Shown: piece after piece, positions 1-10,051 of the stretch
How positions within the stretch are numbered: position 1 is the first letter of the stretch
Layout: each line of letters begins with the position of its first letter
Notes under the pieces: generated by a model
Database searches by the model: none
What the model saw: only the letters and a program-made list of their open reading frames with translations
What the model was told of the DNA's origin: nothing
Position numbers and translations under genes: made by a program
Assembly: GCA_021396245.1 (NCBI GenBank)
Contig: WNYE01000011.1
Coordinates: 62,001-126,000, forward strand
Direction of reading: 5' to 3'
Source: Sporothrix humicola
Taxonomy: Eukaryota > Ascomycota > Sordariomycetes > Ophiostomatales > Ophiostomataceae
Length of the DNA: 64,000 nt

Positions 1-808
1 AGGACATGTTGAGTGACGTCGTATGCCACAAACTGGACGGTTCTGTGGTAGTTGGTCCACCCGGGGTCCAAGACATGTGGCGACGCAGGCTGGCCGTTGA
101 CGCTCAGGTTGAAATGGCCGAGACCAGACGCGAAAACGATGACTCGAGATGGGCGGCGCTGGAGGGGGATTGCTTTGCGTAGATAGATTGGCTTGTCGCC
201 GCCGTCGCCGATCCAGACGGCCTTCCACCTTTCGTCTTCGTCTTCAAACCAAGTGCGAAAAATGAGACTTGAATGGGGCATCTAAAGCAATATTCGAGGT
301 TAGGCAGAATTTTAAGAAGAAGAAGATAATGACATGAAAATCAGAAAGAAGAGAGAAGAAAAAGGACGTCATAAACAGAGACACTCACATAAGTCTGGTT
401 CATGCTGTAAGGCGGAAGAAGTTTGTTTGACCGTGGGTATGATGTGTAGAACTCGTTGACTGCACTTGTGACCATCGCTCCGTCCTGGTTCCAGACCTGA
501 ACAATCCAACAATGGAGCGTGGTTGGGCGAAAGCCGTTGGCTGGTTTGACGACGATATTGCGCTGGGCTGTGCTCTCGATACGGCCCGAGTCGTAACAGT
601 CGCCAACAACATCTTCGTCTTCATTGCCATGTAGTTTCGTCGTTGACACAACAATGCGGTAAGCCACTTGCTTCTCATGCTCATGGACTGTGTCGAGTTT
701 CCAGTAGACGCACAGCTCGTCAACGTCGATGCCCAGTGTCTCGCTGAAGCCATGGAGGCCACATGATGCCACTGTAAGGCCGGACGCGTTTTGCAAAAGA
801 ACCTTCAT
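1..808 (-). CDS. GH78 alpha-L-rhamnosidase, N-terminal part (cut by window edge)
   Basis: Exon 1 is 808-389 and exon 2 is 281 to the window edge. The intron is 388-282 (GTGAGT..TTAG, phase 0). The start ATG at 808-806 begins MKVLLQNASG. The visible ~230 residues hold a fibronectin-like N-terminal region (EKQVAYRIVVSTT, LHCWIVQVWNQDG) and then, in exon 2, the start of a beta-sandwich (YLRKAIPLQ, FASGLGHFNLSVNGQ, DPGWTNYHRTVQFVAYDV). Both match the accessory modules ahead of the alpha/alpha-barrel in GH78 alpha-L-rhamnosidases. The catalytic domain lies outside the window. Family members hydrolyse terminal L-rhamnose from plant pectins and glycosides. No signal peptide is visible, so the enzyme may be intracellular. 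The family call is firm; substrate and location are inferred. Confidence 0.82.
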
Positions 809-1339
809 TGTCGATGCGATGCTTAGAAAATAGTTCTCCGTGGGGGGACTTTTGAAAACACAATCGATATTAGGGGAACCCGCAACATATAAACCAGGTG
901 GTTGTGGGTGGTCCGCTTGACGCCGTCGAGTCGCACCCTGCTCGGGTCAATTGGAGCCGTCAGTTTAGTGCACTTCCAGTGGCCCACAAGGGACACTTGA
1001 TATCCACTAACAACTGCGACAGTAGCAGATTACGGGGTTCGTCGGCGTCCTAGGCGGCCGATCTGGTTTCCGAGCTGATTTTCTTTTTCTTTTTCGACAA
1101 ATGCCACGTCTTCAATTCCGGAGGAATGCCGGTGAATATGGGGATACTACCTTGTGTGCCCCCTTCCGGCGGCCCAAATGCGGAAATTCGAATCTGGAGC
1201 CACAGAAGGCTTGTCTCTGAGCACCACTGAATGATACGAATGCTATTCGAACCAAAAGCCACAAAGTACCTAACCGTACAGAAGCGTTCCCTTACTCTCA
1301 CATATCCCCGGGTATCGTTTTGTAACTTCTCAATCTGCT
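809..1339. other. Intergenic: rhamnosidase promoter / regulator 3' end
   Basis: This 531-bp stretch holds no gene I can support. It must contain the promoter of the rhamnosidase and the 3' end of the upstream regulator. It contains a GTGGGG (840-845), a possible CreA-type SYGGRG site, and a CGG-N7-CCG inverted repeat (1119-1131). Confidence 0.6.
1119..1131. promoter_or_regulatory. CGG-N7-CCG inverted triplet, possible Zn2Cys6 site
   Basis: CGG and CCG triplets face each other across AGGAATG, about 310 bp upstream of the rhamnosidase start. Inverted CGG triplets are the usual target shape of dimeric Zn2Cys6 regulators, and one is encoded next door. A match this short is expected by chance fairly often, so this is only a candidate. 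Confidence 0.25.
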
Positions 1340-2926
1340 TCATAGATCGGGCAGATAGGGATCCCAATCCATCCCGTCTAGGTCTTGTATGCCCATAATA
1401 ATGTTCTGTGTCACACGTCCTCTCTCAAGATGCATGTTTCCCTCCACATCCACGCTCTCCACGACATGTCTTTCTGTCTTCTGAATGACCTCTTCTTTAT
1501 CTTCCAGCTCCAGTGAATGCGATATCAGAAACTTGACCATCCACCGGTCAAGCCCGTACGTGTCGGTGTTGAGTGACCGCAAACAGTTGTTCTGGAAGAT
1601 GACCAGCCGCTTGATCATCAGCTCAATGTTTGCCCAGTAGCTGCGCAGTTGCACCAAGTGCTCCAAATTTGACTCAAGGCAGCTTCGCGAATGAGGGAGC
1701 TCGTCAGGCTCACCAAAGAGATAGGTGTGTAGCAGAACCGACGACGATACAATAGTGACATGACCGACAATATTATAGAGTGCTTCGGCACCGGGGTGCT
1801 GACGGGCTGCGCGCAAAATATCGCATACCGTGGTGGCGTGGTATTTGCAGCGCCGAGCATATGCCCTCCCGGTGGGTGTGGATGAGGCAGGCCGGCGACT
1901 GTCGAGGTATATGTAGAAAAGGAGCGTGTAGTAGTGGTGAAATCCAAGATGGAAGGCAACGAAGACGGTGCCCAGTCCACGCCGCAAAAATTCGAGTAGA
2001 TTCTCCTCTGAGAAAGCGAGAGACGGCCCGATATCTCGCTCAAACTGCGCCATCTGCGCATCCAGGCCACGAATCGTGTCGTCAATTACACGCTCGTCCC
2101 AATCAGCCGTTTGTTCCGCTAGCTGCCTCAGAAGATCCTGTATCTGTCCATAGACAGCCACAAGCGTAATCATGTGGCCCCAAAGACCCGGCTTCCACTG
2201 AGCGTCATCAACGTCAGGCTCACCCGGCCGCAGCTCTCGATACACGACCTCATCCATCGGCACCCTCGGCCGCTTGAATTGTGGCCCCAATTGCCGACTC
2301 AAACTGTTTCCAGCGCTCGACCACGTGTCGATCACAAAACATGCCCACCATAACCGTCGCTTCATCTCGCGCGTGATGCCATCATCCTCGTCTTCCACGA
2401 CCCAAAGCTTCAGAATTTGCGCCATCCGTGTTGCCAGGGAAAAATAGAGAGACTCGGCATCTGTGTCGCAGTCTCCAGCACAAATGTTGCCGACCATGAT
2501 GCAGGCCTGAACATTTTCTATGCAGACATGCTCGAGGTCTGCTTTCAAGCAAGATTTTGCTTCGACGATATAGCGCGGTCCGTTGGACCGCACGTCTGGA
2601 TTCGGCGAAAAGCGCGCGCACATGGCCATCATGGCCAGCAAGACAGTGCGTGATGCAGTTCCGGCCGCGAGGCTCGTCCGAAACGATGGCTCATGAAATA
2701 GCGAGTGCGGTTTATCGTTGATGAGGCGGAAATAGAGATCAACAAGCGCCGGCAGGTTGTCGTCAAGAGCCTGCAGCTGGCTTGGAGGTGCCGTTATGAA
2801 GGCCGGATTTGTTGCCGACGAACATTGCAAGTTCCGGCGCACGCACTGAACGCATGCCTTCCCCTTGACCACATCGCACCGGCGCTTTCCGCTTCTGCAT
2901 TGAACGCATGCTTTCGTGGGCCGCAT
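1340..2926 (-). CDS. Zn2Cys6 transcription factor with fungal_trans domain
   Basis: A single-exon gene of 528 aa. The binuclear zinc cluster is at the very N-terminus: C7, C10, C17, C25, C28 and C35 in CX2CX6CX7CX2CX6C spacing. It is followed by a fungal-specific transcription factor middle-homology region from about residue 55, including SLFHEPSFR and the typical REMKRRLWWACFVID near residues 180-200. No long linker or coiled coil separates the two. The gene lies on the same strand as, and directly upstream of, the GH78 rhamnosidase with 531 bp between them. Control of the rhamnosidase is plausible but rests only on adjacency; I do not recognise it as a named regulator such as RhaR. Confidence 0.85.
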   Translation of the reverse strand: MRPTKACVQCRSGKRRCDVVKGKACVQCVRRNLQCSSATNPAFITAPPSQLQALDDNLPALVDLYFRLINDKPHSLFHEPSFRTSLAAGTASRTVLLAMMAMCARFSPNPDVRSNGPRYIVEAKSCLKADLEHVCIENVQACIMVGNICAGDCDTDAESLYFSLATRMAQILKLWVVEDEDDGITREMKRRLWWACFVIDTWSSAGNSLSRQLGPQFKRPRVPMDEVVYRELRPGEPDVDDAQWKPGLWGHMITLVAVYGQIQDLLRQLAEQTADWDERVIDDTIRGLDAQMAQFERDIGPSLAFSEENLLEFLRRGLGTVFVAFHLGFHHYYTLLFYIYLDSRRPASSTPTGRAYARRCKYHATTVCDILRAARQHPGAEALYNIVGHVTIVSSSVLLHTYLFGEPDELPHSRSCLESNLEHLVQLRSYWANIELMIKRLVIFQNNCLRSLNTDTYGLDRWMVKFLISHSLELEDKEEVIQKTERHVVESVDVEGNMHLERGRVTQNIIMGIQDLDGMDWDPYLPDL

Positions 2927-3648
2927 GCTGGCGGCATCGTCATGGCTAACGACAGAGTCTAGGGAAACAGGACAGCAGTTAACTTTGCTGGCGTGGTTGG
3001 AGCGGGGAAAGTTAATACGCGCCCGATTCAGATGCGCTATTCACACTATACAGGATGTTATGACATTCATTGGGGTCCACACTGCACGTGATAAGAAAAT
3101 CACAGGTATTGGCACTTCTCCCATTAATGGTTCTCCTTTTATTTTCCATGATCTGAAAATACATCACGCACATAAAATACATAGTGATTAATATCTTCCC
3201 TAAGGATTTCATATTTATTAAGAGTAGTTTTGTAACAATAGTTAAAGAGGGACGTGGGTAGTCTGGAGAGCGTAAGCCAAAGTTGAGCACTGCAGAAATA
3301 GGGGGAAATAGTATTTTGTATATGTCGTATTTGTACACAGATGGCCTCAAAGTGCCAAAACGCATAATATTCACATGATATGTTCTTTTCACATGGAACT
3401 TTACTCGGGAAGGTGCGGTGCAGTTGTAGGGATGTGCAGCGTTGTTCCTTCCGAATTTATATCTTAGGAGGCCGTGTCCTAATTAGGAAATATGTAAACA
3501 GGGTGTTCTCGATTCTCACCAAATAAGGATAGCCTTTTTTGCATCATAATCATCGCATCTTACCTACGAAGTTCTTCTTTATTACCTGTGTCTCTCCCCT
3601 ACTATATCGTCCTTTCTATGTCTTGTCGCGCCGTTCAAGTTTAGATCT
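2927..3648. other. AT-rich intergenic region
   Basis: About 720 bp containing the promoter of the Zn2Cys6 gene (minus strand) and of the locus starting at 3649. The part from about 3020 to 3540 is clearly richer in A/T than its flanks. No gene, RNA or transposon remnant is visible. Confidence 0.5.
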
Positions 3649-3936
3649 ATGGCGCCATTTCAGGACGTCTTCAAGATCGTATCCGCCATCATCAAGATCG
3701 CCGACATTGCGTTCAAAGCCAGGGCGCTGAGAAGAAAAAGAAACCGGTCAAAAACAACATCATCTTCAGCCCAGCCCGATACCGCAGCATCCAGCAATGA
3801 CAATGACAACTATATCTACGACCAAGAATACGAGCATCCGTTCGACTCCACGGGCCGATACGAATACTACGACCGCCAAGCAGGAAACCCGGCTCACCGC
3901 ACGGGGCCTGTACGCTTCGATCGAGAATGGGACTGA
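3649..3936 (+). CDS. Hypothetical short polar protein (95 aa), may be exon 1 of the next ORF
   Basis: An ATG-initiated reading frame of 95 codons. Residues 1-30 form an amphipathic stretch (FKIVSAIIKIADIAFKARAL) followed by a basic patch (RRKRNR). The rest is a low-complexity tail rich in S, D, N, Y and R. I recognise no family. The frame overlaps the 340-codon frame that starts at 3797 by 140 bases in a different phase. Either this is a separate gene, or an intron or frameshift joins the two; I found no convincing splice pair that does so. See the next entry and the findings. Confidence 0.35.
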   Translation: MAPFQDVFKIVSAIIKIADIAFKARALRRKRNRSKTTSSSAQPDTAASSNDNDNYIYDQEYEHPFDSTGRYEYYDRQAGNPAHRTGPVRFDREWD

Positions 3937-5243
3937 ACAAGCTTTACCTGTTACTTTACTTGGTGGAATGCTTGTTTGTGCCGGTTCGCTTTCGACATCC
4001 ACCGCTATGATGGGCATGCATTTCCCAGTGCACACCGTCCTTTGCCTCGCAAATCGAACCAGTCCCACTGTTGAGCCAACAGCCATGCCGCACTGCTACC
4101 CCAACTTCTTTACTACGACCTGGCTTATGGTGTTCGCTGCCTCAGTTCTGTCCTTCATCTTCTACGCCTTCCTGTGCCTGCAGCAGCGAGAATTGCGCTT
4201 GCGCCAGTCGATCGCAATGCTAGGCTCATTCACGACAATGTTTCTTTGGCTGTCAACTATGTGTATTGGGTTTCTACCTGCTCAGGTGGGCTTTGACAAC
4301 AAATACACGGCCGGTAATACTCCCCGAGTGCGCGCTTACGGCATGCTCACATCCAGCATCTTCAACTACCAAGTGACACACAACCGGACGGGACTGGATT
4401 ATACGACAGCAATACTTGGTAGCAGTACGTCACCAGAAAACGATGCCTCACAACTGGTGTGGGTTATTGGGAGCACTGGCAGCAAGGAGAGAGCCAAAAA
4501 TGGCAGGACTGGCGCGGGCGTGGTCGCTTCCATATACCGGGCAAATGGCGACGCAAACCGGTTCTGGTACAGACTGGGGAACCTTTCGACCGCCAGCCCT
4601 TTGACTACTGGCCCGTCAGAAATAAACTTGCCAAAAGAGGGCGCCCTGGTTATTAAAAATAAAAGTCAAAGCACCGTCGCAAACCCTCTCCCAGTTGCTC
4701 CGTTGCGTGCTGAGGCAACCCCCTTGCACATCCTAAACATATATAACAGCAGTGACTTCTACAAACAAGAAGTAAATTGGGCTATGGCTTCCACGTTGTT
4801 TGCCTCCCTATCGTTGTGAGTGTCCCCTTTTTGTCAACATCCTCTCCCCCTCCCTAAACCCGAGTTTGATGACCGTTGTAGAAAAGTATTTGAGCTAATA
4901 TTTCGTTGACTTGTTGGGTCCTAGTTTCGTGTCTCTGGTGGTATTCTTGTTGTTGAGTGCTTTCCCCTTTATCTGAAAAAGTGTTATGGGCAAAACATTG
5001 ATCTGTAGGGGACGGTGGGTGTTCGGCGTGGGCCAAGTCAGGACAATTCCCCTGAGTGTATGGCAAGAGGTGCTAAGGCTATTACCTCGTATCCTATATA
5101 AAACTATGCTAGCGAATTTCTTCTCAAGTTCTTCAACTATTGGATCGAAAGGGTTATATGTGAGACGGGCTCGTGGATGCGGATACACAGCATTACCCTG
5201 CTTTGCATCCAACATATGTGACACAGAAGCGCGTTCTGTGTGA
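3797..5243 (+). CDS. Hypothetical membrane protein, gene model unresolved
   Basis: An open frame of 340 codons (3797-4819) encodes three hydrophobic segments, near residues 50-72, 108-127 and 142-161 (LMVFAASVLSFIFYAFLCL and MLGSFTTMFLWLSTMCIGFL are the clearest). A long, mostly polar region with possible N-glycosylation sites (NRTG, NLST, NNSS-like) follows. The frame ends exactly inside a GTGAGT donor (4816-4821). If that donor is used with the TAG at 5006-5008, the frame continues to 5243 and adds about 78 residues (RWVFGVGQVRTIPLSVWQEV). A Trp-rich alternative frame is open at about 4423-4656. No family recognised. This could be a multi-exon gene or a decaying one. Confidence 0.3.
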
Positions 5244-6425
5244 AGGAAGGTCTGGTAGCAAGTGCAACACAAATGATCTGCGCGAATCAGTGGCCGTTGA
5301 GAAGTTCGACAATGTGCTCTCATATTGTACCTCACAGTTGTATTCTTTTCCCACGGCACCCGTTGCTTCCGTTGCTTCCGTGCAGCACAGAGTAGTACAA
5401 AGGTTGAGGCATCATCGGCACCACTCCGGCTGAAGCAAGGAGAATGGCGGAGGAGAACGGCGGAGCTGAACCACTCTCAATCTACGGGGAGAATATCGCC
5501 GTAGCTAGAAAGAGATAAAGCAACTCATGGCACGAGCAAGAATAGAAACAAAGCAAATACAGGGGCAAGGCAGTGGAAGGCTCACTAACAAACTCCATAT
5601 TTCTACCCTATTCAAAGAAACCACTGCCCCCTTTCCCACTGCTTTCCCAGCTTCGCACTGTACGGTTTGGAAGTCTTGCACAGAGTGTTTGCTGGGCTTC
5701 AGCCTCGTTGCGGGGCATCTTGTTTTAAATGTAATAAAGAAAACATCGTCAAGCCTATAAACAAAGTGCGTATTCAGTAGTTTTGCTGCCCTGAGCCACG
5801 GATACGGGGCCCACGATGGACTGGTCGTTTCATTGAGTTAATTCCTCTGACAGGCTATCCACCCTACTCTGGGGTCACGTCTGCTTTTCTTCTGAGAAGA
5901 ATGGCCATTTGCAGTCCCACAAAATAAGCACCAAAAAGCCCCTTGAGCCAAGGGCTGCGAAGTGTCCGAACAACTGTGCCATGGCCGATTGACCTTCTGT
6001 CTTTATTTTGTTCCTTTTGTCCTTTGCTCTGGCAATTATGTTCTAGTTCTTGTGGCATCGAAAGCAGCGATTCTCGGATAATATGAGCAAAGAAGGGAAA
6101 TGACAAAAGGAAGAACCGTGCTCAGCTGTCATCTCTACGACGTGGATCGTGGCTGACGGGCGATCCCCCAAGGCGATTCCCCAAGACGAGAAACGAAGGA
6201 AGGCTGCCTTGGAATCTTGCAAGTTAGGTCCCGTCCTTTATGGTCTAGCCCGTGCTCTTCGGTTTCCTTGTAAAAGTTTACTGTCCGGGTTTGCAGAATG
6301 ATTATGCAGGCCCTGCATTGGTTTCGTTATGCCTGTTGGGCAACAGTTGGGGGTTATCTACCGCGCTTTGGAAAGTTTGCCCGATTCGTGACATGAACGT
6401 TTCGCCGACATCGCACAACTTTTTT

Positions 6426-6428
<3 letters not shown>

Positions 6429-6462
<34 letters not shown>

Positions 6463-6464
6463 TA
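6429..6464. repeat. (TA)n microsatellite
   Basis: About 14 TA units are followed by one C and a further ATATATA. It sits in gene-poor DNA just after a T-run. Confidence 0.9.
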
Positions 6465-8895
6465 CTTCTTTTTCGTTATTCTCCTCAGCGGCGTAGTTGT
6501 CTACTGACGAAGTATGTCTTACGCTGCCTTCTTCTCTCTCCATATTTTCTAATTGCAGCCCCAGATAGAGCAAGGCCACAAGTACTGTGTAAATACGGGC
6601 TCCAAGCAGCACAGCCACGATCCCCGTTAGTGGTGGAAAGAAGACACAAAATAGGCAATGCTTATGAGAGGGTCTCCCTCTTCCCAAATAGGCCGATTTT
6701 TGTGGCCTGCTGTTTTTGTCTTAGATCGTGACTTTTCGGTGCTGCCTATGTTTTGAAAGTAGTATCATCCCCGCCCTTCAACCCTTTTTGATGAGGTGTG
6801 CATTTCTTTCCAGCGCAAACCAGCATTTTGTCAGTTGTCTAGGATGAAAAGAACTACACCAAGATTGAGTTATAGTATGGCGGCGGTAAACATTCACGTT
6901 TTCTCCCCTTAAGCCATTGATATAGATACCCTGTACAAGATTTCCCAATGTGCATTATTTACCACGTTCTTGTGTAGCCCTCATAGTTCGTGCACCACCT
7001 TCCAACGGGAGTGGACACAAGACCGTCGGGCAAGGTGAGCTTCGTCTCACACAACACGATTAAGCCCATGTCGTTATTTTGGGCGCGTTCAGTTTGCCTG
7101 CGCTTGTAAGATACAATACGGGCAGTGGCCGAAGGAACAAGGCGAGTCAGCCGGTACGGGCGTCGGATTTGCTTCACATGTGGCGGTGGTGTCTGAACTC
7201 TACGTGAACCAAAAATAAACATGAAAGAAAGTCTAGTAGCCACAGGTCAAATACAACAGCTGTTCGCCACGGTCAACAGCCTTGTCGGTCAACCTATCCT
7301 TAACGTATTAGTGTGAAGCGTAACCATTCAATTTCAAGACCAGTCAGTCCTTCCCTCTAATTGCGATAAAAACGGAACACAGGCGTGTGTCAACAAGGCT
7401 TCCACAGTCAAAGAAAGAGAAGGCTTGCGTCAGCCGCCGGTATTTTGGCGGGGCTGAGGTATGAAGTAGACAAAGGCCTGCCTGAGACGAAAAGAAAAGA
7501 AGGCAACCGTTGAAAACTGAAAAGACGAATGGAAGAATTAAGGGACGATGAGGAAACACGAGGCAGCAAACAGAGGGTAAATGGCCGCAGATGGTTGCAG
7601 CAGCTTGCTCTGTAAGCCAGTTTGTCAGGATAATATCAGACAGAAACGGATCTACTTTTCGTCCCTATCCAAGAATAATCGATCACTGGAACTGCATGGG
7701 TGTGATACTCTTTTCCAGCGTGGCATGACGACAGCCTGTCTTTTTACGGCGTGCCGCGTTGACCGTGCCAGCCAAGGTTGTGGTCATGGGTGATCTGAAG
7801 AGATTTTGTGAACGCGCCGGCGATGAAAAGCGAGGCGGACAGGGAAGTGCGAGGCTTTAAAACGCTACGAAGAAAGAAGGTGTGCCGCAATCTAGCGTGT
7901 CATATGCCGTCCAATCAAGGGGCCTTGGATGGTTGCTTTCTCACGGATCGCGCTGTACGGAATAAAGGACGGTCGGAGAATGTTGGGACTGCAACGTAGG
8001 TCAAATGAGGGGACGGCGTCGACGGCTCTTCTGGGGACAGGAGATGATGCAGACACAGTGATTTCAATGTCGTGTCAACGTGGATGGACCGGGCAACTTG
8101 AATTGTAAGAGGATGCCATGGCGGTCGGACACCAACATAGGTGCGGATGTCAAGAGATTGGGAGGGCGCATTACGCGCGGGGGAAAGATAGGATGGTATT
8201 CATGAGAGAAGATGTTCATGGAAATTACCACGGGCAGAGAAAAGAGGCCGAGGAGCAAGTGACGAGGGGCTGCAGACAGGCCAAGTGAAACGGGATTGGA
8301 CAGCCGACCTCAGAAAGAAAGAAAAGAACGCCGCTAGAAGCCAAATAATTTGGGAAAGTGGAGAGGGCACCCAGCATCCAATGGCGGCGTGTTCGGCGTG
8401 CAGACATGAAGCGATGGGGTAGCGTTGGTGGCCTCTTTTTTCGATTCGGCTTCGCGATGTTCAGCGTGCGTGGATATGCGACTGGCAGTGCGGCATTTCG
8501 CAACGGGCGCTGGAATGCATGTTTCGAAACCAGACACAACGGTTGCGCGACCTTGAGTGCCTGGTGTTTATTTTTGCTGTGCTGAGAGGTGCCAGGCGGC
8601 AGGCGCGAAAACAAGGCCAGGCCACACCAGGCTGTGTTCCACCCAGCACCTGCCCAGCCTGGTTAAAGGAAGACAATTGGCGGGTTGTGCCTGCCTTCTG
8701 GTGTTTTATTGCTACTGGTGTTTTTTCACTGGTTCCTTCCCGTGCCCTCAGATCCCCATATCAACATCCAACCGTTTTCTCACGCGGAGTGCGCCGCCGT
8801 GACAATTGCGCTTGCCAATTTTTCGCGGAGCCAACGGGAGGGCTTGCATTTGTGTTCTTTCCCCTTTCTGTGAACCACTGAGGCACAAGTCGGCC

Positions 8896-8953
8896 CTAGG
8901 TCCAGCGTACCCTGTCTTAGGTAGAGGGACCTAGCTTAGGCTCGGGCTAAGCT
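8896..8953. repeat. Two overlapping short inverted repeats
   Basis: CTAGGTCC (8896-8903) is perfectly inverted as GGACCTAG (8927-8934). AGCTTAG (8933-8939) is perfectly inverted as CTAAGCT (8947-8953). Both could form hairpins. No gene is attached to them. Confidence 0.5.
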
Positions 8954-10051
8954 CAGGCTGGCAATTGTTCGACCTGAGGCTACGTGCTGTGTCAGGCACC
9001 CATGCTTTTGGCTCCGCCGGACACCGGACAGGTGCTTCTCTGAAATGCTGGCCGACAGCGACTGGTTGTTGTCCGTTGAGCTACTGCCCCCGGATGGAGA
9101 ACGGAACATTGCTGGGACAGCCCCGAGAGCCCCTACTAGCTTGCTGCATGTTCACCGCCCAATCGACGCCCCCTCTGTCCACCGAGTCCCGCCATATTAC
9201 GCTGCAACTTCGAGCCCCATGCGTGCAACAGTGTGACCGGTGCCAGAGCGTTTTGGTCTTGCCTTGCCTGGACATGGCTGCTATTTTTTAGTGCTGCGGA
9301 CCTTCGAGGCAACTGCAGCCAGCCAGAAGGCCAGAAATTCCACAGGAACAAAACGTGACCCACAGGTCTAGAAACAACGCTAGCGCATTTTGCGAGGCTT
9401 TCGATCCTCAGACCGCTGCCTCGGATTGGCTACCAGGGTCCACCCGCCTCAGCCAGCCGCTTTTTCCCAGAGCCCGTCAAGCATGAACTGAGAAGGAGCA
9501 GCCCAGTGCTGTCCACGCAGCCTTACCGGCCGCACCTGCTCATTTGGACAACACAGGTCCCCCCCCTTCCCCATTGGAACGCAACGAAGGGCTAGAAAAA
9601 AGGAACGAAAAAAATAGGCCACAAAACCCGAGAAGGGACAGGGCCGCGACTTCCCTCTCTCTCTGCCTCACCACTTCTTGCCTCCTCCTCTTTTTTTGCT
9701 TTCTTGCGCGACTGCCCCCCAAAGCCTTCTCTCCCTCCCGCGTCCGACTTCTTGACCACCACAACCTCCGTCGCCTTTTTTTTCGTCCGCGCATCCTGCA
9801 ACCATTGCAATCGCTGTTGTTTTCGCTTCCATTCGAGATTCATTCATTGACCGCACGCTGCGCGCCTTTTCTTTCGCACTCTTGTTCCCGCGTTCTTCCG
9901 GATCGCCGGACTCCAGTACCGACCCGTCGCATCCGCCTCAAGACCGTATGTTCTCGACAAAAGCTCGCAGCCGCTCAATCTGCTTAACGCAGTACGAATA
10001 ACATAATCATTGCCGTGGATCCGACCCTCCGACCACTGCTGCTCTCTTGCA

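Larger units (their letters stand above)
5244..10051. other. Gene-poor stretch of about 4.8 kb
   Basis: No reading frame here has family resemblance, convincing length or a plausible splice structure. Open frames are short and lie on both strands. Visible structure is a TA microsatellite (6429-6464), two nested short inverted repeats (8896-8953) and a pyrimidine-rich tract (about 9640-9850) that is probably the promoter or 5' leader of the caspase-like gene starting at 10052. No tRNA or 5S rRNA pattern was found. Confidence 0.55.

Noticed and set aside
1160..1215. tRNA T-loop-like AAATTCGAATCT
   Set aside because: No matching T-stem, acceptor stem, anticodon arm or A/B box spacing on either strand.
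4459..4656. Trp-rich frame as an independent gene
   Set aside because: It has no ATG (opens at GTG) and lies inside a longer open frame; it is kept only as part of the unresolved locus.
6252..6731. 159-codon plus-strand frame
   Set aside because: It runs through the TA microsatellite, giving an artificial Tyr/Ile repeat; no conserved features.
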